Source: Xanthomonas nasturtii (GTDB lineage: Bacteria > Pseudomonadota > Gammaproteobacteria > Xanthomonadales > Xanthomonadaceae). Taken from it: a stretch of 64,000 bases of DNA. Below the pieces are notes generated by a model. It was not told where the DNA came from and made no database searches. It saw nothing but the letters and a program-made list of their open reading frames with translations. Position numbers and translations under genes: made by a program. Every line of letters starts with the position of its first letter. The first letter of the stretch is position 1. The DNA is taken from contig NZ_LYMI01000023.1 of NCBI RefSeq assembly GCF_001660815.1, positions 1-64,000 of the forward strand, written 5' to 3'. Positions 16,730 to 26,329 of this stretch are shown one piece after another.

Positions 16730-17917
16730 TCAGCGCGCCGCTCGCCCATCTGCCGCCAGATCGGCAAGCGGGTGCTGTGCCGGCGGCCAGGGCGCAACGA
16801 AATAGTCTGCAGCCCACTGCGCATCGGCCGCTTCCAGCGACGCTGGCTGCCACTGCGGTTGGCGATCCTTGTCGACCAACAGCGCGCGGATGCCTTCGGC
16901 AAAGTCACCGTGCGCCGCGACGTGCAGCGCAACCACATACTCGGTACGGAAGGCGTCGGCCAGCGTCGTGGTGCCCGGATGGCGCTGCAGCTCCCAGGCC
17001 AGCCGCGCCGAGCCCGGAGCGCCGGCCGCCAGGGTCGCGCGCGCGGCCTGCAGCCAGTTGTCTCCGCTGTGCAGGGCAGAAATCGCAGCAACCACTTGCT
17101 CCAGCGTGTCGCCGGATACCAGTTGCGCAATCAAAGCCGCATGCAGCTGCAGCGGGCCCGGCTCCAGCGGTTGCGCGATGCCATGCAGGAACGCACTGAA
17201 TTGATGACGATCGTCTTCGGCATTGCCTGTCCAGGCGTGCGCGCTCAGCGCATCCAGCACGGCTGCATAGTGCGCGTGCTCCAGGCGCACGTCCGCCAGC
17301 CCTGCGTAGATCGCATCGCTGGCATCCAGCGACGCGCCAGTGAGCGCCAGAAACAGGCCGGCGCCATGCGGGACGCGACGCAGCAACCAACTACCGCCCA
17401 CATCGGGAAACAAGCCGACGCTGATTTCCGGCATGGCCAGGCGCGAGCGCTCGGTGACCACGCGATGGCTGGCACCGGACATCAGGCCGATGCCACCGCC
17501 CATCACGATGCCGTGGCCCCAGCACAGCAGCGGCCTGGGGTAGGTGTGGATGCGGTGGTCGAGCCGGTATTCCTCTTCGAAGAACGCGCCAGCATGTGCA
17601 TTGGCCTGCGGCTGGGCACGTCGCGTTGCAGCGTCGGGCACCGCATCGCGATGCGCACGCATGCTCTGGTACAGGCCATGCAAATCGCCACCGGCGCAGA
17701 ATGCCTTGTCGCCGGCACCCCGCAACACCACGCAGGCGATATGCGCATCCTCGGCCCAGGTGCGCAGCTGCGCATCCAGCAGCCGCACCATCTGCAGCGA
17801 CAGGCCATTGAGCGTCTTGGGCGCATTCAAAGTGGCGATGCCGATGCGATGCCCGTCGGCGCAATCGCGCTGCTCGAACAGCACCGGCGCCTCGTCGAAA
17901 GCGTTGACGTCCGCCAT
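16730..17917 (-). CDS. 3-hydroxyisobutyryl-CoA hydrolase-like enoyl-CoA hydratase/isomerase family protein
   Basis: Expected to release 3-hydroxyisobutyrate from its CoA ester, the step before MmsB. The 395-residue product is a long crotonase, matching the HIBCH branch (about 350-400) rather than simple hydratases (about 260). Motifs are KAFCAGGDL, the oxyanion region LCWGHGIVMGGGIGL and EISVGLFPDVGGSWLL. The start at 17917 overlaps the upstream stop (TGATG) and is behind GGAG; an ATG five codons upstream is an alternative. Pathway context makes the hydrolase role likely, though the substrate is inferred. Confidence 0.87.
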   Translation of the reverse strand: MADVNAFDEAPVLFEQRDCADGHRIGIATLNAPKTLNGLSLQMVRLLDAQLRTWAEDAHIACVVLRGAGDKAFCAGGDLHGLYQSMRAHRDAVPDAATRRAQPQANAHAGAFFEEEYRLDHRIHTYPRPLLCWGHGIVMGGGIGLMSGASHRVVTERSRLAMPEISVGLFPDVGGSWLLRRVPHGAGLFLALTGASLDASDAIYAGLADVRLEHAHYAAVLDALSAHAWTGNAEDDRHQFSAFLHGIAQPLEPGPLQLHAALIAQLVSGDTLEQVVAAISALHSGDNWLQAARATLAAGAPGSARLAWELQRHPGTTTLADAFRTEYVVALHVAAHGDFAEGIRALLVDKDRQPQWQPASLEAADAQWAADYFVAPWPPAQHPLADLAADGRAAR

Positions 17918-18738
17918 CAGCGATTGCTCCATTGCGGTGCGCGCTTTTCCAGAAATGCAGCCACGCCTTCGGCCTGATCGGCCTGATCGGCCTGCTCGAA
18001 CAGGTCGACGAACGCTTCGCGCTCTGCAATCAGCGCAGCGGCATGGGTGCCGTGGCGCGTGGACTGCACCAGCCGTTTGCAGGCCGCCACACTGGCCGGG
18101 CTTTGCTTGCCGGCACGCTGCGCCCAGGCAACCGCCAGCGCACGCGATTCGCCCTTGCCGACCACCTCTTCCACCAGACCAATGCGCTGCGCGGTGGCGG
18201 CATCGACACGCTCGCCGAGCAGGATCATGCGCTTGGCCCAGCCCTCGCCAACCAGGCGCGGCAGGTTCTGGGTACCGCCCGCACACGGCAGCAGGCCGAC
18301 GCTGGCCTCGGGCAAGGCGAGCTGTGCGTGTTGCTCGGCGATGCGCAGATCGCAGGCCAGGGCGCACTCCAACCCGCCGCCCATCGCATAGCCGTTGATG
18401 GCGGCGATCGAGACGCCGCGGAAGGCGCTCAAGGCTTCGAAGGCTTCGCCGAAGCGGCGCGCAGCTTCACGCGCGTTGGCCTTGTCGCCATCGGCAAATT
18501 GCTTGAGGTCGGCACCGGCGCTGAAGAATTTCTCGCCTTCGCCGGTGATCACCAGTGCGTAGATGCTGCGGTCGGCATCCAGTGCGCGCACCAGGTCGCG
18601 CAGGGCTGCCAGGCTGTGCACGGTCCAGGTGTTGGCCGGCGGGTTGCTCAAGGTGACGATGGCAACGTGGCCATCGCGCTCCACATGCAGGCCGGTATGC
18701 AGGCGGCCTTCCCAAGTGCCGGTTGCAGCGTGGCTCAT
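17917..18738 (-). CDS. Enoyl-CoA hydratase
   Basis: Crotonase-fold enzyme, 273 residues, likely hydrating methacrylyl-CoA to 3-hydroxyisobutyryl-CoA in valine degradation. It has AGADLKQF and the oxyanion-hole region INGYAMGGGLECALACD with the first catalytic glutamate. EASVGLLPCAGGTQNLPRL carries the second, and the C-terminus ends in the usual helices. The start at 18738 overlaps the acyl-CoA dehydrogenase stop (ATGA) and has a strong GGAGG. A much longer open frame upstream is inside the neighbouring gene. Confidence 0.9.
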   Translation of the reverse strand: MSHAATGTWEGRLHTGLHVERDGHVAIVTLSNPPANTWTVHSLAALRDLVRALDADRSIYALVITGEGEKFFSAGADLKQFADGDKANAREAARRFGEAFEALSAFRGVSIAAINGYAMGGGLECALACDLRIAEQHAQLALPEASVGLLPCAGGTQNLPRLVGEGWAKRMILLGERVDAATAQRIGLVEEVVGKGESRALAVAWAQRAGKQSPASVAACKRLVQSTRHGTHAAALIAEREAFVDLFEQADQADQAEGVAAFLEKRAPQWSNR

Positions 18739-19916
18739 CGCAGTTCCTCCTCGCCGTTGAGCAGGTGACGCGCCACGATCATGCGCATCACTTCGTTCGT
18801 GCCTTCCAGGATGCGATGCACGCGGCTGTCGCGCAGCAGGCGCTCGATCGGATATTCGCGGATGTAGCCGTAGCCACCATGGATCTGCAAGGCGTCGTCG
18901 CAAATGGCAAAGCCGGCGTCAGTGGCGAAGCGCTTGGCCATTGCGCACCACACCGTGGCATCGTGACTGCCGGCATCGAGCTTGCGTGCGGCGGTATGCA
19001 CCATCTGTCGCGCGGCCACCAGTTGCGTGGCCATGTCGGCCAGCTTGAACTGCAGCGCCTGGAAATCGGCCAGTTTCTTGCCGAACTGGCGGCGCTCGCC
19101 CATGTAGCGCCGTGCAGCGTCCAGCGCGCCCTGGGCTGCGCCCAGCGAGCAGGCAGCGATATTGATACGGCCACCGTCCAGCGCCTTCATCGCCATCTTG
19201 AAGCCTTCGCCTTCCTTGCCGAGCAGATTTTCGGCCGGAATGCGCACATCGGTGAAGGTCACACCGCGCGTGGGCTGGCTGTTCCAGCCCATCTTTTCTT
19301 CCTTGCGGCCGTAGCTGATGCCGGGCGCATCGGCCGGCACCACGAAGGCACTGATGCCGCGCGCGCCGTCGTCGCCGGTGCGCGCCATCACCACCAGCAC
19401 ATCGGTGGCACCGGCGCCGGAAATGAAGGCCTTGCTGCCGTTGAGCACATAGCTGTCGCCATCGCGCTGCGCGCGCGATTTCAGCGATGCCGCGTCCGAG
19501 CCGCTGCCCGGCTCGGTCAGGCAGTACGAACCCAGCTTGGCGCCGCTGGTCATCGCCTCGCCCCACTGCGCGCGCACCGCATCGGTGCCGTAGCTGGCAA
19601 TCAGCCAGGTGGCCATGTTGTGGATGCTGATGAAGGCCGAGGTGGACGGATCGACCGTGGCGAGCTCTTCGAACACCACCGCTGCATCGAGCCGGCGCAT
19701 GCCCAGGCCGCCCACACCTTCATCGGTGTACAACCCGCAGAAACCGAGCTCTGCGGCCTTGGCGATCGCCTCGCGCGGGAAGTGGCTTTCTGCGTCCCAT
19801 TGCGCCGCGTGCGGGGCAAGCTCCTTATCGGCGAAGTCGCGGGCGGCCGCGCGGAAGGCTTCCTGCTCGTCGTTCAGATCGGCCGCGTTGGGGTGTAGCT
19901 GGATGGCTGCATTCAT
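18735..19916 (-). CDS. Acyl-CoA dehydrogenase (isobutyryl-CoA dehydrogenase-like)
   Basis: FAD-dependent alpha,beta-dehydrogenation of a short branched acyl-CoA; in this operon isobutyryl-CoA to methacrylyl-CoA is the natural role. The 393-residue product has the FAD/substrate loop YCLTEPGSGSDAASLKSRA and EEKMGWNSQPTRGVTF. QIHGGYGYIREYPIERLLRD and the C-terminal RILEGTNEVMR carry the catalytic-glutamate and cofactor-contact positions of the family. Length is normal. It starts 10 bp after the mmsA stop and overlaps the hydratase start. Confidence 0.92.
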   Translation of the reverse strand: MNAAIQLHPNAADLNDEQEAFRAAARDFADKELAPHAAQWDAESHFPREAIAKAAELGFCGLYTDEGVGGLGMRRLDAAVVFEELATVDPSTSAFISIHNMATWLIASYGTDAVRAQWGEAMTSGAKLGSYCLTEPGSGSDAASLKSRAQRDGDSYVLNGSKAFISGAGATDVLVVMARTGDDGARGISAFVVPADAPGISYGRKEEKMGWNSQPTRGVTFTDVRIPAENLLGKEGEGFKMAMKALDGGRINIAACSLGAAQGALDAARRYMGERRQFGKKLADFQALQFKLADMATQLVAARQMVHTAARKLDAGSHDATVWCAMAKRFATDAGFAICDDALQIHGGYGYIREYPIERLLRDSRVHRILEGTNEVMRMIVARHLLNGEEELR

Positions 19917-19926
19917 GGCGATCGGG

Positions 19927-21432
19927 TCACTTGAGAGAAATGGTGGTGTTGACGCCGTGGCCCAGCGTTTCGTCGTCGAACCAGCGCGCGGTCACGGTCT
20001 TGGTCTGGGTGTAGAACATCACCACCTGCTTGCCGTACGGGCCCAGGTCACCGAGCTTGGACGCACGCGAACCGGTGAACGAAAACAGCGGCACCGGCAC
20101 CGGAATCGGCACGTTGATGCCGACCTGGCCCACGTCGATGTCTTCCTGGAAACGCCGCGCGGCCGCACCGGATTGGGTGAACAACGCCGTGCCGTTGCCG
20201 TTGGGATTGGCGTTGACCAACGCGATGGCTTCGTCCAGCGTGGCGGCTTCCAGAATCACCAGCACCGGCCCGAAGATTTCTTCGTCATAGATGCGCATGC
20301 CGGGTTTGACGCCGGAGAAGATGGTCGGGCCGACAAAGTTGCCCTGCTCGAACCCCGGCACCTGTGGGGCGCGGCCGTCCAGCTCCAGTGTGGCGCCCTG
20401 CTCCACGCCGGAGGCGATCAAGCCTTCCACCCGCTCACGCGCAGCGCAGGAAATCAGCGGGCCAACCTCGGTGCCCGGCGCATTGCCGGCGCCGATCTTC
20501 AAGCCCTTGGCCTTGGCCACCAGCTGCGGAATCCACGCGCGCGCTTCACCCACCAGCACCAGCGTGGACGCGGCCATGCAGCGCTGGCCGGCAGCACCGA
20601 ACGCGGCGCCGACCATCGCATTGAGGGTCTGCTCCTGGTTGGCGTCCGGCAGCACCACAGCATGATTCTTGGCGCCCATCATGCATTGCACGCGCTTGCC
20701 GGCCAGCGAGGCGCGGCGATAGACATGCGTGCCCACCTTGGTGGAGCCGACGAACGACAGCGCCTTGATGTCGGGGTGATCGCACAGCGCATTGACCACA
20801 TCTTCGCCGCCATGCACGACGTTGAGCACCCCCTTGGGGATGCCCGCTTCCAGCGCAAGTTCCACCAAGCGCATGGTCACCATCGGGTCCTGCTCGGACG
20901 GCTTGAGCACGAAGGTGTTGCCGGTGGCGATGGCCATCGGGAACATCCACAGCGGAATCATCGCCGGGAAGTTGAACGGGGTGATGCCTGCGCACACGCC
21001 CAACGGCTGCACCAGGCTGTAGGTGTCCACGCCATTGGCGACGTTGTTGGCCAACTCGCCCAGCTGCAGGTTGCCGATCGCCGCGGCATGCTCCACCACT
21101 TCCAGCCCGCGGAATACATCGCCTTCGGCATCGGCCAGGGTCTTGCCCTGCTCGGCGCTCAGCAGCGCGGCCAGCTCGGGCAGGTGCTCGCGAATCAGCT
21201 GCTGGTACTTCAGAAAGATGCGCGCACGCGTGCCGATCGGCGTCTTGCGCCAGCTGACGAAGGCGCGGCTGGCCGCAGCCACTGCCGCGTCCACTTCGGC
21301 GGTGGTGGCGAACGGCACCTGCGCCAGCACCGATTGATCGGCCGGGTTGACCACGTCCTGCCACTGCGTGCTGGCGGACACCACCAACTCGCCATCGATC
21401 AACAGGCAGACGCGGGGGACGGATTCGCTCAT
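19927..21432 (-). CDS. mmsA: Methylmalonate-semialdehyde dehydrogenase (CoA-acylating)
   Basis: Converts methylmalonate semialdehyde, with CoA and NAD, to propionyl-CoA; end point of valine and inositol catabolism. The 501-residue aldehyde dehydrogenase has [32 protein letters not shown] and the catalytic cysteine in AAGQRCMA. The C-terminal half ([20 protein letters not shown]) is highly characteristic of MmsA. First gene of the operon; the ATG at 21432 gives [15 protein letters not shown] longer frame exists, but it would place the start in the operator/promoter region. A tandem site lies 48 bases upstream. Confidence 0.94.
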   Translation of the reverse strand: MSESVPRVCLLIDGELVVSASTQWQDVVNPADQSVLAQVPFATTAEVDAAVAAASRAFVSWRKTPIGTRARIFLKYQQLIREHLPELAALLSAEQGKTLADAEGDVFRGLEVVEHAAAIGNLQLGELANNVANGVDTYSLVQPLGVCAGITPFNFPAMIPLWMFPMAIATGNTFVLKPSEQDPMVTMRLVELALEAGIPKGVLNVVHGGEDVVNALCDHPDIKALSFVGSTKVGTHVYRRASLAGKRVQCMMGAKNHAVVLPDANQEQTLNAMVGAAFGAAGQRCMAASTLVLVGEARAWIPQLVAKAKGLKIGAGNAPGTEVGPLISCAARERVEGLIASGVEQGATLELDGRAPQVPGFEQGNFVGPTIFSGVKPGMRIYDEEIFGPVLVILEAATLDEAIALVNANPNGNGTALFTQSGAAARRFQEDIDVGQVGINVPIPVPVPLFSFTGSRASKLGDLGPYGKQVVMFYTQTKTVTARWFDDETLGHGVNTTISLK

Positions 21433-21479
21433 TGCAGGGCTCGCTGATAGGAAGGACATCGGCCGTTGCAGGCCGGTAC

Positions 21480-21495
21480 TTCGCATTGTTCGCAT
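21480..21495 (-). promoter_or_regulatory. Tandem operator upstream of mmsA
   Basis: On the minus strand this reads ATGCGAACAATGCGAA: two copies of WTGCGAA with a 9-base period. The same pattern occurs in the opposite orientation at 21554-21569 in front of the regulator gene. Position 48 bases upstream of mmsA fits an operator. Confidence 0.65.
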
Positions 21496-21553
21496 GGAAC
21501 CTGAGCATTCCCAGCCTCGATTCGCTTAATTGCGCTAAGCTGGCGGCACAATT

Positions 21554-21569
21554 TTGCGAATCTTGCGAA
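21554..21569 (+). promoter_or_regulatory. Tandem operator at the regulator start
   Basis: TTGCGAATCTTGCGAA is a direct repeat (TTGCGAA, 9-base period) that ends on the A of the regulator's ATG. Related actinobacterial regulators (RamB/PrpR) are reported to bind TTTGCAAA-type repeats, which resemble this. Binding here would block the regulator's own translation start or promoter. Confidence 0.65.
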
Positions 21570-22954
21570 TGCCCCAGTCGCATCCCCTGCTCCGCCACCA
21601 GCTTGGCCTGCGCCTGCAGCGGCTGCGTCAGCGCCACGGCCTGACCCAGGCCGAACTGGCGCGCCGGCTTGGGCTCTCGCCCAGCTATCTCAACCAGATC
21701 GAGCGCAACCAGCGCCCGCTGACGCTGGCGATCCAGCAGCGGATCAAGGCCACGCTGGGCGATCTGGACGGCCTGCTGGAGCTGGACGACCCGGCCGCGC
21801 TGGTCGAGCCGCTGGACGAAGCGCTGCGCAGCCTGGGCCACACCCTGCTGCCGGCCGAGCTGCGTGCGCTCACCGGCAATCTGCCGCAGGTGGCGCAGGC
21901 GCTGCTGGACCTGCACCGCGCCCATCGGCACCTGCTCGAACGCAATGCCGCGCTGGAGCTGCAGATCGGGGTCGAGCACGCGGCGATACCGTCGCTATCG
22001 CCCGGCGAGCAGGTGCGCGACTACTTCAACCGCGCGCACAACTATCTGCCCGAACTGGACGAGCGCGCCGAAGCGCTCTACGCCGAACTCGGCCTGACCC
22101 CGGAAAACCTGCCGCTGCGGCTGCGCCAGCGCCTGGCCGACCGCCACGGCCTGCTGGTGCAGGAGGCCGCCGACCTGCACAGCGACAAACGCAGCGTGGA
22201 CACCCAGGCGCGTGTGCTGTGGCTGCCCGCCCATCTGCGGCCCGGCCAGCAGGCGTTCCAGATGGCCGCGCATTTGGCCTTGCTGGAATGCGCCCCGCTG
22301 CTGGAGGCGCGCATCGCCGATGCCGGGTTCGAAGATGCCGAGCGCATCGCGCTGTCGCGCATTGGCCTGTCGAACTATTTCGCCGGCGCGCTGGTGATGC
22401 CGTACAGCGCGTTCCTGCACAGCGCGCAGGCCTCGCGCTACGACATCGAATGGCTGGCGGACCGCTTCGGGGTGGGCTTCGAGGCGGTGTGCCATCGCTT
22501 GAGCACCCTGCAGCGACGCGGTGCAGCCGGGTTGCCGATCTTCTTCATGCGGGTGGACCGCGCCGGCAATGTCTCCAAGCGCCACTCGGCCACCGATTTC
22601 CACTTTTCGCATGTCGGCGGCGCCTGCCCGCTGTGGATCGTGTACGAAGCGTTCAACCAGCCCGACCGCATCCTGACCCAGATCGCGCGCATGCCCGATG
22701 GCCGGCGCTATTTCTGGCTGGCCCGCCAGGTCAGCAGCGGCGCTCCCGGCTACGGCCGCCCGCGCAAGACCTTTGCGCTGGCGATGGGTTGCGACCTGCG
22801 CCATGCCAACCAGCTGGTGTATGCACGCGGCTGGGATCTGAATGCGGTGGACGATGCAGTGCCGATCGGCCCGGGCTGCCTGACCTGCGAGCGCAGCGAC
22901 TGCGTGCAGCGCGCGTTTCCGGCGTTGCCGCGTCTGCCGGCGAGTGCGGGTTAG
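21569..22954 (+). CDS. XRE-family short-chain acyl-CoA regulator (ScfR/PrpR/RamB type)
   Basis: A 461-residue transcription factor divergent from mmsA. The N-terminal helix-turn-helix covers about 8-65 (RLRQRHGLTQAELARRLGL, SYLNQIERNQRPLT). An ImmA/IrrE-like (DUF955) middle region follows, then a DUF2083 C-terminal domain with the cysteine pattern CLTCERSDC. Actinobacterial members sense propionyl-/short acyl-CoA and control propionate, glyoxylate or methylmalonyl routes, and at least one is reported to bind an Fe-S cluster. An acyl-CoA-responsive control of the valine operon is therefore likely. The ATG at 21569 is preferred over an upstream TTG, because that codon lies in the tandem operator. 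Confidence 0.88.
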   Translation: MPQSHPLLRHQLGLRLQRLRQRHGLTQAELARRLGLSPSYLNQIERNQRPLTLAIQQRIKATLGDLDGLLELDDPAALVEPLDEALRSLGHTLLPAELRALTGNLPQVAQALLDLHRAHRHLLERNAALELQIGVEHAAIPSLSPGEQVRDYFNRAHNYLPELDERAEALYAELGLTPENLPLRLRQRLADRHGLLVQEAADLHSDKRSVDTQARVLWLPAHLRPGQQAFQMAAHLALLECAPLLEARIADAGFEDAERIALSRIGLSNYFAGALVMPYSAFLHSAQASRYDIEWLADRFGVGFEAVCHRLSTLQRRGAAGLPIFFMRVDRAGNVSKRHSATDFHFSHVGGACPLWIVYEAFNQPDRILTQIARMPDGRRYFWLARQVSSGAPGYGRPRKTFALAMGCDLRHANQLVYARGWDLNAVDDAVPIGPGCLTCERSDCVQRAFPALPRLPASAG

Positions 22955-23484
22955 GTTGTTGGGGAATCGGGAATCGAGAGTCGGCGGTGCGCCGACCGAC
23001 AATAGAAGCGACATACACGAGTGCTTCTTGCACATACTTGCACATACCAGTAGCCGATCTAACGCGCCCTCTCCGTGGGCACCGACGACACCAGTGACAA
23101 CCGCTTCCGCCGAACCCAACCGTTCGCCAGCCCCAGCGCTACAACTCTCCGCGCGTGCGTCACCACTCACTCAACCACTGTGAACAAGCAGGCGCTATCG
23201 CTGCACCGCAGCATTCCAAGCCGAGATAGCTCCCGCAAAATGCTTCATTGGAATGGAATGGCTTGCGCTTCTACCCTGAAGCGGACACATGCAGGACAGG
23301 GGGACGCCAGCGCGCTCCATCGCGTTGCCAGCGCCACGCAAACGAACACACATCGCCTATAACGCCGCACCGCACCGCACCACCCGCCACGCCCGCGCGG
23401 AGGCGCCAGACCCGCTCCATGCCGGCTGGCCGCACCAGCAGCCACCACCTTATTCGGTCATTTTGTCCTGGGAGGGATCAACCG
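22955..23484. other. Non-coding region upstream of the TonB receptor
   Basis: About 530 bp with no convincing gene. At 22961-22997 there is a short GGGAATC heptad run followed by a small hairpin (TCGGC-GGTGC-GCCGA). A Shine-Dalgarno GGGAGGGA precedes the receptor start. I see no clear LacI-type operator or strong -35/-10 pair. Confidence 0.6.
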
Positions 23485-26178
23485 ATGCCTGTTCACCACA
23501 CCGGCCAACCGGCCAGCCGGCGCCTGCGCCGCACGCCTGTTCGCGACATCCTCTGCACCACCATTGCCTGCGTGCTGGCCACCGCGTTCAGCGCCCACGC
23601 CCAGGACAGCGCTCCCGCCGCGCCGCCGGCCGGCGACAGCAACACCGCTGCCACCAACGCGCCGGCACCGGTGACGCTGGACAACATCACCGTGATCGGC
23701 CAGCGCGCCAGCCTGAATCAGGCCGTGCAAGCCAAGCAGATGTCCGACCACGTCATGGAAGTGATTTCCGCAGACAACATGGGCCAGATGCCCAATGTCA
23801 CCGTGGCCGAAGCGCTGGTGCGCCTGCCCGGCGTCAACGGCACCCGCGACCGCGGCAACGAGAGCCTGGCCACCGTGCGCGGCCTGGGCCCGCGCATGAC
23901 CATGGGCACCGTCAACGGTCGCGAAATCGCCTCCTCCGAGCCCAATCGTGCGGTGCGCTGGGAAGTGTTCCCCACCGAGATCGTCTCCACCGTCAAGGTC
24001 TACAAGACCCAGTCGGCGGATCTGGTCGCCGGCGGTCTTGCTGCCACCGTGGACATCTCCACCATCAGCCCGCTCGACTACACCGGGCCGGGCTTTGTCG
24101 GCACTGCCGGCCCGGTGTTCTACGACCACGCCAAGGATGTGGACGGCTACACGCCGTGGGGCAGCCGCTTCGGCGCCAGCTGGGTGCACAAGATCAACGA
24201 CAACCTCGCCGTTGCGCTGGGCGCCACCTACCAGAAGCAGAAGAACGCCAGTTCCTCGATCGGCAGCTGGGGCTATACCGATGCCACCACCTCGCGCGAT
24301 GTGGATGGCGACGGCACCGTGGACCCGACCCCGTTCGGCGCGGCCGACCAGCTCAAGCTGATCGATCAGACCCGCACCGGCGCGATGGGCACCGTGCAGT
24401 GGCGCTCGGGCAATTTCGAACTGAAATTCGACGGCCTGTATTCGCGCATCGAAATCGACGAAGACCAGCTGCAGAACTGGTTCAACGACCTGGCCTTCAG
24501 CACGTTCTCTGGCAGCACCAACCCCTACACCACGCCCGGCTCGTCCTACACCATCGTCGATGGCGATGTGGTGGCCGGCACCCTGGCCAACTCGAACCTG
24601 CAGGTCGACCATGTGGTCAGCCACTACAACGAGGTCAAGACGCTGACCGCCGGCGGATTGAATGCCAAGTGGAACGGCGATGTGTGGACCCTGGGCAGCG
24701 ACCTGTCGTTCTCGCAGGCCAAGCGCGACAACACCTGGCAGGCGGTGCGTTTCGGCAGCAATCCGGACACGGTGTCGTTCGATTTCCGTCGCAGCGTCAC
24801 GCCCACCATCAGCACCAGCTCGGACACGCCCGAATACGGCATTGCCGGGCAGAACGAGCCGCAGGCACTGCGCGACAAGATCGCCGCGCTGGCACTCAAT
24901 GCCAGCCGTGCGGTGGACGCCGGCCCGTTTACCTCGCTGGAATTGGGCGCACGCGCTGCGCGTCGCGAAAAGCAGAACCGTCGCTTCCTCAGCAACCAGT
25001 CCGGCTACGATCAGCCGATCTCGGCGTACCAGGGCCTGATCTACCCGGTCACCATGCCGGACTTGAACGTGCCCACGCTGACCGGCGGCAACATGGCCGA
25101 GATCGCGCGGGTTGGATTTGGCGGTTTCGATCCACGCACGCTCGACGAGCAACTGCTCGACCATTGGAACGTCAAGGAAGACGTGCGCGAAGCCTTCGCC
25201 AAAGCGGTCTTCAGCTCGCAGCTGTTCGGTACCGATGTCACCGGTAATGTCGGCGTACGCCTGGTCAACACCAAGACCACCAGCGACGGGTTCGATTCGA
25301 TCGGCAACACCATCCAGGCCAGCACCGACAGCAAGGAATACACCGACGTCCTGCCCAGCGCCACGCTCAATTTCCTGATCGACGATCAGCGGATCTTGCG
25401 TTTCGCCGTGGCCAAGGTCATCGCGCGTCCGCCGCTGGACGAGCTGCGCACCGGCCGCCGCCTGGACGACCCCACCGTCACCGTCGGCCAGCTCACCGGC
25501 AGCGGCGGCAACCCGCAGCTGGACCCGTTCAAGGCCACCCAGGTCGACGTCTCTTACGAGTGGTACTTCCATAAGGAAGCGCTCGCCGCGCTGGCCGTGT
25601 ACCGCAAGGAAGTGGATTCGAGCATCGGCTACCGCACCGACCGCGAAGTGATCAACGGCCTGGATTACCTGGTCAGCGCGCCGTTCAACGGCGGCGGCGG
25701 GCATATCAATGGCGTGGAGCTCACCTTCCAGACGCCGTTCTTCTTCATCCCGCACATGGAAAACTTCGGCGTCTACTCGAACTATTCGCTGGTGGATTCC
25801 AACCTCAAGGAATTCTCCCCGGAAGACAACCCGCTGCCGCTCAGCGGCCTGGCACGCAAGACCGGCACCTTCGACCTGTGGTACAGCAACGGCACCTTCG
25901 AAGCGCGCGTGGGCTACAAGTACCACAGCCCCTACACGGTGGTGTACGGCTGGAATGCCGCGCGTCTGGCACGCCTGCAGAGCGAAGGCACGGTGGATCT
26001 GAGCCTGAACTGGCAGTACAGCAAGCAGCTCGGCTTCCGCTTCCAGGCCGGCAACCTCACCAACGAGCCGCTGCGCGCCTACACCGACAACAAGCCCAAC
26101 CGCCTGGCCAATCAGGACGATGGCGGCTACCAGCTGTTCGGCCGCCGTTACCAGCTGGAAGCCACCTACCGGTTCTAA
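23485..26178 (+). CDS. TonB-dependent receptor of a galactan utilisation locus
   Basis: Outer-membrane active transporter, 897 residues. The signal peptide is about 1-40, ending ATAFSAHAQ. A Pro/Ala-rich linker leads to the TonB box-like LDNITVIGQ. The plug domain follows (VTVAEALVRLPGV, VRGLGPRMTMGTVNGRE), then the beta-barrel to a terminal aromatic residue (LEATYRF). This layout is typical of the oligosaccharide-type receptors that are expanded in Xanthomonas. The ATG at 23485 has a GGAGG and gives the signal peptide. The next two same-strand genes degrade galactan, so galacto-oligosaccharide uptake is the natural proposal. A 16-bp hairpin follows in the gap. Confidence 0.92.
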   Translation: MPVHHTGQPASRRLRRTPVRDILCTTIACVLATAFSAHAQDSAPAAPPAGDSNTAATNAPAPVTLDNITVIGQRASLNQAVQAKQMSDHVMEVISADNMGQMPNVTVAEALVRLPGVNGTRDRGNESLATVRGLGPRMTMGTVNGREIASSEPNRAVRWEVFPTEIVSTVKVYKTQSADLVAGGLAATVDISTISPLDYTGPGFVGTAGPVFYDHAKDVDGYTPWGSRFGASWVHKINDNLAVALGATYQKQKNASSSIGSWGYTDATTSRDVDGDGTVDPTPFGAADQLKLIDQTRTGAMGTVQWRSGNFELKFDGLYSRIEIDEDQLQNWFNDLAFSTFSGSTNPYTTPGSSYTIVDGDVVAGTLANSNLQVDHVVSHYNEVKTLTAGGLNAKWNGDVWTLGSDLSFSQAKRDNTWQAVRFGSNPDTVSFDFRRSVTPTISTSSDTPEYGIAGQNEPQALRDKIAALALNASRAVDAGPFTSLELGARAARREKQNRRFLSNQSGYDQPISAYQGLIYPVTMPDLNVPTLTGGNMAEIARVGFGGFDPRTLDEQLLDHWNVKEDVREAFAKAVFSSQLFGTDVTGNVGVRLVNTKTTSDGFDSIGNTIQASTDSKEYTDVLPSATLNFLIDDQRILRFAVAKVIARPPLDELRTGRRLDDPTVTVGQLTGSGGNPQLDPFKATQVDVSYEWYFHKEALAALAVYRKEVDSSIGYRTDREVINGLDYLVSAPFNGGGGHINGVELTFQTPFFFIPHMENFGVYSNYSLVDSNLKEFSPEDNPLPLSGLARKTGTFDLWYSNGTFEARVGYKYHSPYTVVYGWNAARLARLQSEGTVDLSLNWQYSKQLGFRFQAGNLTNEPLRAYTDNKPNRLANQDDGGYQLFGRRYQLEATYRF

Positions 26179-26214
26179 GCGCAGCCAGCAAAACACCTGC
26201 ACAACACCGCGGCC

Positions 26215-26260
26215 GCTGTGTGGAATCCAATCTGCAACCTAGGTTTGGATTCTGCACAGC
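26215..26260 (+). terminator. Intercistronic hairpin after the TonB receptor gene
   Basis: GCTGTGTGGAATCCAA (26215-26230) pairs with TTGGATTCTGCACAGC (26245-26260), giving a 16-bp RNA stem with two G-U pairs and a 14-base loop. No T-run follows, so it looks more like an mRNA processing or 3'-end stabilising structure than a strong intrinsic terminator. Confidence 0.6.
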
Positions 26261-26329
26261 CCCGCGCAGCAGCACGGCCGCCTGCGGCATGCTGTCACCC
26301 GCTCCACGTTTGATTTGTCGAGGAATTGC

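Noticed and set aside
19609-21447. Long plus-strand frame across the acyl-CoA dehydrogenase/mmsA genes
   Set aside because: Antisense to two clear enzymes; the translated product is Arg/His/Gln-rich, as expected of a shadow frame.
21479-21500. TTCGC repeat considered as a PIP box (HrpX site)
   Set aside because: The two TTCGC copies are only four bases apart, not the 15 expected, and are better explained by the tandem operator.
23458-26202. Very long open frame on the minus strand opposite the TonB receptor gene
   Set aside because: It is a mirror effect of high-GC codon use. The plus strand encodes a complete receptor with signal peptide, plug and barrel, and the antisense product has no recognisable domain.
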